From CAVTWY01 sp963738615 (GTDB lineage Bacteria; Pseudomonadota; Gammaproteobacteria; Burkholderiales; Burkholderiaceae_C), in the NCBI GenBank assembly GCA_963738615.1, contig CAVTXI010000012.1, positions 1,674,001 through 1,738,000 of the forward strand: DNA of 64,000 bases. Reading direction: 5' to 3'. Below the pieces are notes generated by a model. That model saw only the letters and a program-made list of their open reading frames with translations, did not search any database and had not been told where the DNA came from. The position numbers and the translations under genes are program-made. Positions within the stretch are counted from its first letter, which is position 1; each line of letters begins with the position of its first letter. Shown here one piece after another: positions 18,808-27,817 of the stretch.

Positions 18808-19781
18808 TCAGTCCAGCGACGCCTTGGCGCGCTTGACCACGTCGCCGTACTTCTTCGACTCGGCAGCGATGAAGGTGTTGAACTGCTCGCGCGTCGCCGG
18901 GAAGGCGTCGTAGCCGAAGGTGGCGAAGCGCTCCTTCATGTCGGGTTCGGCGAGCGCGGCCTCCACGTCCGCTGGATCTTGTCGAGCGCCGCCTTCGGCA
19001 GGCCCTTGGGCACGGCGAGCGTGGTCCAGCCCGTCAGCTCGTAGCCGGCCGGGCCGCCCGACTCGGCGACGGTCGGCACGTCGGGGAAGGCCGGGTGGCG
19101 CTTCGGCGCGGTGACGGCGATGAACTTCAACTTGCCGGCGCGTTGCAGCGGGCCCGGCCGTGGCCAGCGTGCCGAGCGCGAAGTTGAGCTCGCCGTTGGC
19201 CACGCCGGTGTAGAGCATCGACGTTTCCTTGTAGATGACGTGCTGCATCTCGGTGCCGGTCATGCGCTTCGAGCAGCGCCGAACCCAGGTGCACCGGGTT
19301 GCCGACCGACCACGAGCCGTAGTTCAGCTTGCCCGGGTTGGCCTTGGCGTCCTTGACGATGTCGCCGACGGTCTTGTATGGGCTGTTGGCCGGCACGGCG
19401 ACGAAGAAGTAGGTGCGGAACAGCGGCGCGATCAGCTCGAAGTCTTTCGCCGCGTCGTAGGGCAGCTTCTTGAACAGGTGCGGGTAGGCGGCCAGGTGCA
19501 CGTTGTCGAGCTGCAGGATGTCGTGGCCGTCGGTGGCGCCGCGCTTCCAGGTGTCGATCGCGATGAAGCCGTTGGCGCCGGGCTTGTTCTCGACGATCAC
19601 CGGCTGGCCCCACTTCTTCTGCAGCTTCTCGGCCAGCACGCGCAGCACGCCTTCGGGGCCGGCGCCGGCCGGGAACGGGGTCAGCAGGCGCACCGGCTTG
19701 GTCGGGAAGTCCTGGGCCAGGCGGGCGTGACGGACAAGACGATGGCGGCGGTGGCAGCGGCGAGCAGCGTCGGCGAAGCAT
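18808..19781 (-). CDS. Bug/TctC-family periplasmic solute receptor of the gallate block (frameshifted)
   Basis: A receptor of about 325 residues recovered from three frames. The signal peptide reads as ATIVLSVTPAWAQ after an indel. It is followed by DFPTKPVRLLTPFPAGAGPE, IVENKPGANGFIAIDTWK and, in the last part, PDVPTVAESGGPAGYE. The ATG at 19781 is the probable start. The gene is the first of the minus-strand gallate block and divergent from the LysR gene. It presumably presents gallate or a galloyl ester to a shared TctAB-type channel encoded elsewhere. Confidence 0.78.
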
Positions 19782-19889
19782 TGGCAAGGTCCTCAGGGGG
19801 GAAAAGCGTGTTTCTTGATCCACATCAAGGAAACGAGCGCAGTCTAGAAACGCATCGCCGCCGGGTGGAGATGTTGCGGATGGCCCCGC

Positions 19890-19906
19890 GATAACCCGTC
19901 GTTATC
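19890..19906. promoter_or_regulatory. LysR-type operator candidate (ATAAC-N5-GTTAT)
   Basis: GATAAC, five bases and GTTATC form a perfect inverted repeat that fits the LysR consensus T-N11-A. It lies 109 bases upstream of the receptor start at 19781 and just outside the left end of the MITE-like element. A LysR gene is divergent on the other side. It is the natural binding site for that regulator. Confidence 0.6.
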
Positions 19907-19912
19907 ATGGTT

Positions 19913-20180
19913 CAGGGCCTGCTAGCGCTATCGGAGGACTCGCGTGACTCACCAAACGGCCGCCAGCAAGGCGCAAACCGCGCCATAGCCGCTGCTATGG
20001 CGAGGATTTGCAACGCCGCTGGCGGCTGTTTGGTGAGATCCCCTTCGGGCCGGGCCGCCGCAGGCCACAGGGCGTTGTTGCTCACTCGTTGCGTGCTGAA
20101 AGCACGCGGCCTCGTTCGCGCCTAGCCCTGTGGCCTGTGGCGGCGCGGCGCGAGCCCTCCGATAGCGTTAACAGGCCCTG
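19913..20180. mobile_element. MITE-like element with 32-bp terminal inverted repeats and two internal hairpins
   Basis: The ends, 19913-19944 and 20149-20180, are inverted copies that agree at about 29 of 32 positions and begin with CAGGGCCTG. Inside are two large hairpins. The first pairs 19948-19967 with 20018-20037 (one mismatch) and has its own inner stem CGCCATAGC / GCTATGGCG. The second pairs 20054-20072 with 20126-20144 (one mismatch) with an inner stem GCGTGCT / AGCACGC. There is no reading frame worth calling. The element has the size and build of a non-autonomous transposon or composite REP element. No clear target duplication was seen. Its right end touches the ATG of the LysR gene. 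Confidence 0.75.
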
Positions 20181-21093
20181 ATGAGGCTCCAGGCATTGCG
20201 CGCGCTGGTCGCGGCGGTCGAAGACGGCAGCCTGCGTGGCGCCGCGCGCCGGCTGGGCATTTCGCAACCGGCGCTGACCAAGGCCATCCGCGAACTCGAA
20301 CGCGAGCTCGCCACCAGCCTGCTGACGCGCACCAACACCGGCGTGTCGGCCACCGCGCAGGGCAAGGTGCTGTTCGAACATGCGCGCGCGGCCGACCTGG
20401 CGCTGTCCACCGCCGTCGATCAGATCCGCCAACTCGGCGGCGAGATGGTCGGCGACCTGCAGCGTCGGCGCCGTGCCGCTGGCGGTGATGATGCTGATCC
20501 CCGAGACGCTGCGCACCTTCAGCCGCGAGTTCCCGCTGATCCGACTGCGCGTCCACGAGGAGCTCTACATCGAGCAGCTCTCGCGGCTGCGCAAGGGCGA
20601 GGTCGATGTCGCGATCGGCCCGCTGCCCGCCGGCATCCCATCGCGGCGAGTTGATCATCGAGCCGCTGATGCCGATCGCGATGGTGGTCGTGGTCGGCAA
20701 GGGCAACCCGCTGGCGCGCGCCCGTCACTCGCCGAGCTGGCGCACGCGCGCTGGGTCTTCACCGGCACCAGCGCCGACCAGGGCTACGCCACGCCACCTC
20801 TTCGCGCAGCACGGGCATGCCGCCGCCGCCCGCCGGCGGCGCTGGTGAACTCGACGCTGTCGCTGCTGTCGCTGGTCTGCGGCGGCGACTTCGTCGGCCT
20901 GATGCCGCAGCCGATCGCGGCGCATCCGCTGGCCGCGCAATTCATGCAGACGGTGCCGGTGCGCGAAGGGCCGCTGGTGGCGACGCTGGTGGCGATGTCG
21001 CGGCCGCAGAACGCGCTGTCACCGGCGGTGCGGCACTTCGTCGCGCATCTGGGACGGGCGGCGCATCAGGTGGGGCGGGCAGGCGCTGCGTAG
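20181..21093 (+). CDS. LysR-family transcriptional regulator (frameshifted)
   Basis: A regulator of about 300 residues. The winged helix-turn-helix is intact at residues 1-62 (LRALVAAVEDGSLRGAARRL, then GISQPALTKAIRELE). The ligand-binding domain is spread over frames: VPLAVMMLIPETLRTFSREF, RLRKGEVDVAIGPLP, then ALVNSTLSLLSLVCGGDFVG. Breaks lie near 20465, 20640, 20730, 20800 and 20825. It is divergent from the Bug-tannase-gallate dioxygenase block and is the likely activator of it, by analogy with GalR-type regulators of gallate genes. The ATG follows the end of the MITE-like element directly, so its ribosome binding site and possibly promoter come from that element. Confidence 0.78.
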
Positions 21094-21134
21094 GCGTTCG
21101 CCCCGCTGCGGCGCTCGGGCGCGAGGCCGTTGCA

Positions 21135-21573
21135 CTCAGTGCGGGAATCGGATCAGGTTGCCCGGTCCAGGCTTGCCGCGGCTCCAGCGGCACGCTCTCG
21201 ACATCGCGGCACCGTCGGGTCGAAAGGATGCGGCCATGTGCGCCGCATGCTCGGCCAGCGGCAAAACGAGCGTGGCGTCGGCCAATCCATCGGCAAGGCT
21301 CGTGGTACGCGCGCATCAATGCGCCGCGCGCGGCGCTAGTAGGGACGCGCCGGCTCCCACAACGACAACACGCCCGCATGAAGATCGTCGACAACGTCGG
21401 CGGCGAACGACGGATCGAGCCGGGCAGCCAACAGGTGGCAGGTTTCGGCGATCACGGGCCACGTGGTGACCCATCCTTCGTCGACCGACGAAGCCCATTC
21501 GGCGTGCGCGCGCATGCCAACGGTCCCGAGCGTCGGCAAGCGCGTACAGGAAGCCGGTGTCGACGATCAGCAT
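21135..21573 (-). CDS. PIN-domain toxin, VapC-like (frameshifted)
   Basis: The amino end reads MLIVDTGFLYALADA, with the first acidic active-site residue of PIN ribonucleases. It continues in the next frame with EWASSVDEGWVTTWPVIAET. A stop appears after SLWEPARPY, but the sequence beyond it, read with further indels, gives ALMRAYHELPMDLADATLVL and RILSTDRRDV, which is the normal end of the domain with its last acidic residues. A gene of about 140 residues is therefore present but interrupted. It follows an RHH-type antitoxin gene. Such toxins cut RNA, often tRNA or rRNA. Confidence 0.65.
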
Positions 21574-21615
21574 CGGGAAGCGGCGATCGCCGCAGAGGTC
21601 GCCGTCCGAAGAAAC

Positions 21616-21895
21616 TCAGCGCCGCTTGCGTGCAGGCCCGAGATCGTGTTTCGCCGTCAGTGATGCCGCGAGGTAGCGCCGCGTATCCGACGCGATGTCG
21701 CTGCGACCGCTGTCACCTGTGCCCACTCGCCGCAGGAACTTGCTGGGAGCTTGCGGGCTCGAGCACCTGGACGTGGTAGACCGCAATCGCTTCGCGCACG
21801 ACATGGCTGACGCTCTGTCCGGTGGACAGCGTCAGCTCCTCGAGGCGCTGCTGCGTGGTGGCATCGACGCGCGCATTGATGCGGTGCTCGTTCAT
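21616..21895 (-). CDS. Ribbon-helix-helix antitoxin (one frameshift)
   Basis: A DNA-binding antitoxin of about 92 residues. The RHH motif is at the amino end (INARVDATTQQRLEELTLST, then GQSVSHVVREAIAVYH). The first frame ends after 60 codons. The adjoining frame continues to RRYLAASLTAKHDLGPARKRR, a plausible toxin-binding tail. It precedes the PIN gene by about 40 bases on the same strand, the standard order for a type II pair, and would repress their common promoter. The start lies 91 bases downstream of ligC. Confidence 0.65.
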
Positions 21896-21985
21896 GTCAT
21901 CCAGTGTATGACAAACCGACCCGGGCGGGCTCGTCGGCCTCGAGAACGGGCCCTACGTCGCGATCCATTCCAGGCGCCGCAAAGG

Positions 21986-22935
21986 TCAGGCCAGCAGCTG
22001 CTGCTCCAGTGATGCAGCACCTCGTAGCAAGGCAGCACCTGCGCCACGCTCGAGTTCGGCTCGCGCTTCTCGCGGATCGCCGCGATGAACTCGCGGTCCT
22101 GGAGTTCGATGCCGTTCATCGACACGTCGACCTTGCTCACGTCGATCTTTTCGTCTTTGCCGTTGACCAGGTCGTCGTAACGCGCGATGTAGGTGCCGGT
22201 GTCGCCGATGTAGCGGAAGAACGTACCCAGCGGGCCGTCGTTGTTGAAGCTCAGGGAGAGCGTGCAGATCGCGCCGCTGGCGGCCTTCAGCTGGATGCTC
22301 ATGTCCATCGCGATGCCCAAGCCCGGATGAATCGGCCCCTGGACCGCGTTGGCCTGCACGATCGGGCTCATCGCCTGAAAGGCGAACAGGTCGACCGTGT
22401 GCGCCGCGTGGTGCCACAGCAGGTGGTCGGTCCAGCTGCGCGCCTGGCCCAGCGCGTTCATGTTCGTGCGACGGAAGAAGTAGGTCTGCACGTCCATCTG
22501 CTGGATGTTGAATTCGCCCGCGACGACCTTCTTGTGCACCCACTGGTGGCTGGGGTTGAAGCGGCGCGTGTGGCCGACCATCGCAACCAGGCCCGTCTTC
22601 TTCTGCAGCTCGGCGCAGGCGCGCGCGCCTGCGAGTGAGTCGGCCAGCGGAATTTCTGACTGCACGTGTTTGCCGGCCTTCAGGCAGTCCTGCACCTGCT
22701 GCGCGTGCATCTGCGTGGGCGTGCACAGAATCACCGCGTCGACATCGCTGCGCTTCAATGTGTCGTTGAGGTCGGTGGTGACGTGGCCGATGTCGTACTT
22801 GGCCGCGACCTCTTTCGTCTTGTCGATGTCGCGGCTGATCACCGACGTGACCTTGACGTCAGGGATCAGCTTCAGCGCGTCGAGATGTTTGATGCCGAAG
22901 GCGCCGGCGCCGGCGAGGGCAACACGGATAGTCAT
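21986..22935 (-). CDS. ligC: 4-carboxy-2-hydroxymuconate-6-semialdehyde dehydrogenase
   Basis: A Gfo/Idh/MocA-type NADP-dependent dehydrogenase that oxidises the ring-cleavage product of LigAB, in its hemiacetal form, to 2-pyrone-4,6-dicarboxylate. The Rossmann motif is GAGAFGIKHL at residues 8-17. EIPLADS, GHTRRFNPSHQWVH and LLWHHAAHTVDLF are as in characterised LigC. A missing C near 22010 makes the first frame run on to 21892 with unrelated sequence. In the corrected frame the protein ends with the normal LEQQLLA at 21986, about 315 residues. It follows ligB by 13 bases and is the last gene of the long catabolic cluster. Confidence 0.93.
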
Positions 22936-22948
22936 GATGAAACCTTGT

Positions 22949-23800
22949 TCAGTTTTCGAGAATCAGGTGCCCGACCGAGGTGTTGCTGGCGGGCACGTGG
23001 AAGAACTTGTGCTTCACGGTTGGCGCCTTGCCGCCGTTCACGTCAGCCATCGCGCCGCGAGCGATGAGCCACATCACCAGTTCGATGCCTTCGGAGCCCG
23101 CTTCACGCACGTATTCGATGTGCGGCACCTGCGCAAGGCCGGCCGGGTCTTTGATCATGCGGTCGACGAAGGCCATGTCCCACGGCTGGTTGATCAGACC
23201 GGCGCGCGGGCCTTGAAGCTGATGGCTCATGCCGCCGGTGCCCCAGATCTGCACTTTCAGCGGCTCGTCGTAGCTGTCGATCGCACGGCGGATTGCCTTG
23301 CCCAGTTCGAAGCACCGGCGGCCTGACGGCACCGGGTATTGCACGACGTTGACCGCGAAGGGGATCACCTTGAAGGGCCACGGCTTCGTCTGGTCGCACA
23401 TCAGCGACAGCGGCACCGTCAGGCCGTGGTCAACGTCCATCTTGTTCACGATGGTCAGGTCGAAATCGTCCTGGATCACGCTCTGTGCGATATGCGACGC
23501 CAAGTCGGGATGCCCGACCACCATCGGCACCGGGCGTGGGCCCCAGCCTTCGTCGGCAGGTTGAAATTCCGCCGCGGTGCCGATCGCAAAGGTCGGGATC
23601 ATCTCGAGGCTGAAGGCCGTCGCGTGGTCGTTGTAGACGAGGAAAACCACGTCAGGCGTGTTCTCCTTCATCCACTGCTTGCTGTAGTCATAGCCCTTGA
23701 AGAGCGGCTGCCAGTAAGGCTCTTCGGTCTTGCCCAGATCGATCGCGGCGCCGATGGCGGGCACGTGCGAGGTGTAGACGGATGCGGTGATGGTTGCCAT
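22949..23800 (-). CDS. ligB: Protocatechuate 4,5-dioxygenase, beta (catalytic) subunit
   Basis: A 283-residue extradiol dioxygenase of the LigB superfamily. The iron ligands are His12 in YTSHVP, His59 in VYNDH and the Glu in GSEGIELVMW. The catalytic His lies in GTGGMSHQL. With LigA it cuts protocatechuate between carbons 4 and 5 to 4-carboxy-2-hydroxymuconate-6-semialdehyde. The frame is intact and of normal length. It lies 30 bases after ligA and 13 before ligC, the conserved order ligABC. Confidence 0.95.
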   Translation of the reverse strand: MATITASVYTSHVPAIGAAIDLGKTEEPYWQPLFKGYDYSKQWMKENTPDVVFLVYNDHATAFSLEMIPTFAIGTAAEFQPADEGWGPRPVPMVVGHPDLASHIAQSVIQDDFDLTIVNKMDVDHGLTVPLSLMCDQTKPWPFKVIPFAVNVVQYPVPSGRRCFELGKAIRRAIDSYDEPLKVQIWGTGGMSHQLQGPRAGLINQPWDMAFVDRMIKDPAGLAQVPHIEYVREAGSEGIELVMWLIARGAMADVNGGKAPTVKHKFFHVPASNTSVGHLILEN

Positions 23801-23830
23801 GTCAATACTCGAAGCTTGATGTTTCGCAGG

Positions 23831-24271
23831 TCACAACGTGCTGCTTTTGCTGCTGCCTTGCGGCTGCCGATGCGCCTGCGCGTCGCCGCCCTCACCGATG
23901 TGGCGGTTGCCTTCGATCGAACGCCCGCCTTCGACCATCATCTTTCGATATTCGTCTTCGGTCATGCCGGTCATGGACCCCGCCATCTGCTGGAAGCTCT
24001 TGCCCAGCGTGGCGCCGATCTTGGCCAGGAAGTAGATATTCCCGCCCTCGGCGATGCAGGCATTGAGGTCGCGCTTCAGTACGCCCTGCTTCTGCGCCTC
24101 GGTCATCGGCCACTCGTCGAGGTAGGCGCGTTGATCGGCAAGGAAGCGTTTGCGGTTCTCGGCCTTCATCAGGCTCATGCAGAACTGGTTGAGGTGATAG
24201 CCCTTGCGCGACTGCTCGGCGTCGAAGATGGTCGTGCCGGGGACGTCGAGATAAGGCTTGTTCAAAGACAT
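23831..24271 (-). CDS. ligA: Protocatechuate 4,5-dioxygenase, alpha subunit
   Basis: A 146-residue, mostly helical small subunit of the dioxygenase. Family signs are DVPGTTIFDAEQSRKGYHLN near the start, FCMSLMKAENRKRFLAD and the Gly-rich segment IAEGGNIYFLAKIGATLG. The ATG at 24271 follows AAGGAG at eight bases. A GTG five codons upstream is open but overlaps that site. LigA closes the active site of LigB and shapes substrate specificity. The carboxy tail (GEGGDAQAHRQPQGSSKSS) is short and polar. Confidence 0.93.
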   Translation of the reverse strand: MSLNKPYLDVPGTTIFDAEQSRKGYHLNQFCMSLMKAENRKRFLADQRAYLDEWPMTEAQKQGVLKRDLNACIAEGGNIYFLAKIGATLGKSFQQMAGSMTGMTEDEYRKMMVEGGRSIEGNRHIGEGGDAQAHRQPQGSSKSSTL

Positions 24272-24282
24272 CGTGAGCTCCT

Positions 24283-25986
24283 TCACTTCGTCCGCATTCG
24301 AAACTCGCGGCGGCGTTCACGTCGCCACTGCCTTTGTACTTCGACCATGTCGGCCATTCGCACAACGGCCGCGTGCGCGTCACCGCGAAGGCGGCCGTCT
24401 TGTGGTCCTGCTCGGCCAGCGTCAGGCCCGACGGTGCCGCGCCCTTCTCGACCCACGCGCTGAGCGCACCCAGCGGATCGGTCAACGCGGGCGCGCCGAA
24501 GCCGACGTGGTCGACACCCGGCGCGGTGTACAGGCGCACGAACTCGCTCGCCTTCGCCTGACCCATGCGCTGCTGCACCGACTCGACGTACTGAATGCCG
24601 GCAAACGGCGCTTTGCGCGTAGTCGGCCAGGTGCTCGAGCACGATCAGCTTGCCGCCGCGCGCGTGGAAGGCCGACAGGTCGGGGTTGGTCGAATCCATC
24701 AGCGCCGACACCTCACGCACACGCGCGGCCGCCGACTGCGGCGTGATCGTGCGCGGGTCGACGTTCGGGTCACGCGCATAGAAGTACTGCAACGCGCCGG
24801 CGCCGAAGAACCACGCAATGCCGCTGGCGGGCGGCGGCGCGGCCGGCACAACGGGTGCGGCCGTGCCGGTCCACCACGACCGCCAGCCGCCGGTGGGGCC
24901 GAACGATGGCGTGTCTTCGCCGCCGATGCCCCAGCCGGATAACTCGTCAGCCCGTTCGCCAGCGGGTATGGGAACGTGAACGGTGAGCGCAGCGTCTTCA
25001 CCGCGTTGATCTGCGCGTCGTTCAGGCAGGTGTCGGGGTTGCGCGCCCGCGGCGCAGCGCAGGCGCGCGGGGTCGAAGGTCTTCAGGCACGCCGCAGCGT
25101 TCGACACCAGGCGGTCGGCCGTGCCGTCGGCAGCGTCGCAGGCGGCGAGCGTCGCGTCGTGCGCAAGCTTGACGTGCGCGGGCTTCAGCCACGCGTCACC
25201 CATGCTGGCGATGCCGTTGCGCGCGCCGGCGAATTGCAGGCCCGTCCAGTGGATGACGGGCACGCGGCTGAAGATGCCGTCGAAAGCGTTCGGATAGCGC
25301 TGCGCCATCGTCAGGCCTTCGCGACCGCCTTCGCTGCTGCCGACGAAGTACAGCTTCTGCGGCGCGCGGCCGTAGGCGCGCTGCATCAGCGCGGCCGATA
25401 CGTTGCGAACCTTCGGATACGACGCATGCGCGAAGTTGGCGAGCATCTCGTCGTTGAGCGCGAACGCCATCGGCGACGTGCCCGGCGGGGATTGATGGCC
25501 CGAGTCAGTGCCGACCGTCGCGTAGCCCTGCGAAAGCGGCGCAGGCAGGTCATAGCGCTGGGCCGGCACCAGCGTCAGGCCGTTGATCAGCGTGCCGTTG
25601 AAGCCACCGCCGCCGTACTGCACCGAGCGGCCGTTCCAGTTCGTCGGCAGGTTCACCTGGAAGTTGATGCGCTGTGCCTTCGCGTCGACGTTGGCGATGT
25701 TGCCCAGCAGCTTGCAGTGCGACGGCGCAGCAGGCGTGATCATGGCCGCGGGGGTCGGGCCCTGCGGTGCGATCTTCACGGCGCTGGCTTCGACGTACTC
25801 GGCACTGGTGACGGTGGCGGCGCCGCTGGCCAACGGCACGCCAGCATTGACGGTGGCCGCGTCGATGGACGCACCGTTCATCGCGGCGCACGCAGCCTTC
25901 GGGTCGGAGCCCAGCAGCGGGCCTTGCGTGCCGCACGCCACGAACATGGCAGGCAGAAGGATCGCGAGCGGCTTGATGTTCTTCAT
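24283..25986 (-). CDS. Tannase/feruloyl-esterase family lipoprotein (frameshifted), copy 1
   Basis: A secreted esterase of the tannase family (PF07519), about 565 residues. The lipoprotein signal is MKNIKPLAILLPAMFVAC. The nucleophile lies in FVGSSEGGREG, an Asp is expected in the middle and the His in APGVDHVGFG. The classical extra cysteines beside Ser and His (CS and HC) are missing, unlike in copy 2, so the substrate may differ. Indels near 25041, 24940 and 24603 change frame. Four in-phase ATG codons, spaced by repeats of AAGAACTCGAAG, precede the chosen start. It would release aromatic acids from plant esters in the periplasm. Confidence 0.8.
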   Translation of the reverse strand: MKNIKPLAILLPAMFVACGTQGPLLGSDPKAACAAMNGASIDAATVNAGVPLASGAATVTSAEYVEASAVKIAPQGPTPAAMITPAAPSHCKLLGNIANVDAKAQRINFQVNLPTNWNGRSVQYGGGGFNGTLINGLTLVPAQRYDLPAPLSQGYATVGTDSGHQSPPGTSPMAFALNDEMLANFAHASYPKVRNVSAALMQRAYGRAPQKLYFVGSSEGGREGLTMAQRYPNAFDGIFSRVPVIHWTGLQFAGARNGIASMGDAWLKPAHVKLAHDATLAACDAADGTADRLVSNAAACLKTFDPARLRCAAGAQPRHLPERRADQRGEDAALTVHVPIPAGERADELSGWGIGGEDTPSFGPTGGWRSWWTGTAAPVVPAAPPPASGIAWFFGAGALQYFYARDPNVDPRTITPQSAAARVREVSALMDSTNPDLSAFHARGGKLIVLEHLADYAQSAVCRHSVRRVGAAAHGSGEGERVRAPVHRAGCRPRRLRRARVDRSAGCAQRVGREGRGTVGPDAGRAGPQDGRLRGDAHAAVVRMADMVEVQRQWRRERRREFRMRTK

Positions 25987-26024
25987 GGTCTTCGAGTTCT
26001 TCATGTTCTTCGAGTTCTTTGCGG

Positions 26025-27767
26025 TCAGCGGCAAGCAAAGCTCGCACTGTCGTCCAGACTGCCGCTGCCGTTGTAGCGCGCGACCGTCGGCCACGGGCAC
26101 AGCGGGCGGCTGCGATCAGCGGCCCAGCCTGCGGGCAATTCGGCGTTGACGCCACCGGCATTGCCGACGCCGCGTGCACGCGCGGTGATGGCAGCCGGTG
26201 CGTCGCCTTGTTCGACCCAACGCACCAGCGGCGTCAGCGCGTCGAACTGGTCGGTGGCAGGGCCGGCGGTGCAGTGCGCCATGCCCGGCACCGGGAAGTA
26301 GCGTGCGAAGTCGGCTGCACGGCCACCCTGCGCGCGGTCCAGCCGCTGCATGAACGCGGCGGTGTCATCGGCCGAGAAGATCGCGTCGCTGACGCCGTGG
26401 TACAGCAACATCTTCGCGCCGCGGTTGCGCAGCGCGGCCAGACTGGCGGGGTTGTCTTTGCCCGGCGTCGTGATGACCGCATCGGCGGATTCGCGGAACG
26501 TGGCGTCGGTGGCGAAGATCGCTTTGAACCCGTCTTCCACGTCGACTTTGAACGGGTCGAGCGAGCGCGGTGGCGTCATGAAGATGTAGCCGGCCGCGGG
26601 GTCGAGTACCTGCGAGTTGACGAACTTCCACTGCGCCCAGTTGGCCGCAGCGATGCCGAGGTCCCACGGGAACGCGCTGTAGATCGTCTGACCACCCGGC
26701 GTCTTGCCGCCCGCGTGCACCGACTCGAGCATGCGCTTCTGCGCAGCCGTCAGGCACTGGCCGTTACGCTCGCCGCTGCACGTGGGCACGTCGCGCTCGA
26801 GGTTGAACGCGCGCTGGCACGCAGCGGTGTCGGCGACGATGCCATCAGCAGCACCGTCGAGCGCGTCGCACCGCGCGACGATGCCGCGCGCGACGCTCGC
26901 GCGCTCGGCCGCGGTGAGCGCGGTGCCCAGGTCGGCGATCTTCGCGGCGGGGTTAAACGGATGCGCCATCGTGGCGTCGGGCGTGGCGAGCTTCTGCCAC
27001 TGCGGCGCAGCCCACAACTGCGCGAGCGCCGCGTTGGGCAACCGATACCCCGGCGCGCCGATCAGGTAGCCGTCGTACTGATCGCCGTGGCGCGCGGCGG
27101 CCACCATCGCGTGACGGCCGCCGTTCGAGCAGCCGCCGATGTACGAACGATCAGGCCCCTTGCCGTAGGCCGCGCCGATCAGCCTCTTGGCCATCGGCGT
27201 GAGCGTGCCGACCGCTTGCTAGCCGTAGTCGGCGCGGGCTTGCGGCTCGGCGCCGAAGCGCGGGTTCTGTCGCCCGGTGTGGCCGGCGTCGGAGCTGATG
27301 ACCGCGAAGCCTTGCGCCAGCGCGCCGGTGACCGGGCCGCCGCCAAGCGCACCCAGCGCGGGGTGCACCACGCCGTCGATGCCGCCGTTGGCCTGGTAGT
27401 AGAAGCGACCGTTCCACGCTTGCGGCAAGCGCATCTCGAAGCCGATCGCGTAGTCCTGGCCGTCGGCGCCCTTGCGCGGCTTCATCTGGCCTTTGACGAG
27501 GCAGTGCGCGACCACAGCATGGCCATTGGGCACGATCGGGCCGGCTGCGACGCTGGCGGCGCTGTCGAGCTTGGTTTGATCGAAGGTGAACTGTGCGGGC
27601 AACACATCGCACGTGCGCAGCGGCGCACCGACTGCCGCCTTCATCGGCGCAGGCACGGTGCCGGTCGCGCTGCTCACGGCGTCGCGAGGGCCCGTCGAGC
27701 AGGCCCCCATCGCGAGCGCACCGGCAACGGCAACGAGTCTTGTGGCTGGTGCAAACGGGTGACGCAT
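26025..27767 (-). CDS. Tannase/feruloyl-esterase family lipoprotein with an in-frame stop, copy 2
   Basis: A tannase-family (PF07519) protein of about 580 residues. The lipoprotein signal ends in ALAMGAC. It has all signature elements: CSNGGRHAM with Cys next to the nucleophile Ser, the Asp in YHGVSDAIFS and PGMAHCTAG with Cys next to the His, the CS-D-HC arrangement of tannases and feruloyl esterases. A single TAG at 27219-27221 interrupts the otherwise open frame at ARADYG-stop-QAVGTL, where relatives have Tyr. One base change (TAC to TAG) explains it. It is either a sequence error or a recent nonsense mutation. Substrates are likely gallate or hydroxycinnamate esters. Confidence 0.83.
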
Positions 27768-27817
27768 GTATGGAGTCTTCGTGTTGATGTTGGGGTCGAG
27801 CAGCGCGGATCGTTCGA

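Noticed and set aside
19913..20180. CRISPR-like or tRNA-like structure
   Set aside because: The repeats are inverted, not direct with spacers, and no cloverleaf with T-loop consensus can be drawn.
21892..21985. Carboxy-terminal extension of LigC overlapping the antitoxin start
   Set aside because: It is produced by a missing base near 22010; the adjoining frame ends with the normal LigC tail at 21986.
27219..27221. Recoding of the TAG (pyrrolysine or readthrough)
   Set aside because: No pyrrolysine genes or readthrough context are seen; one base change from a conserved Tyr codon is simpler.
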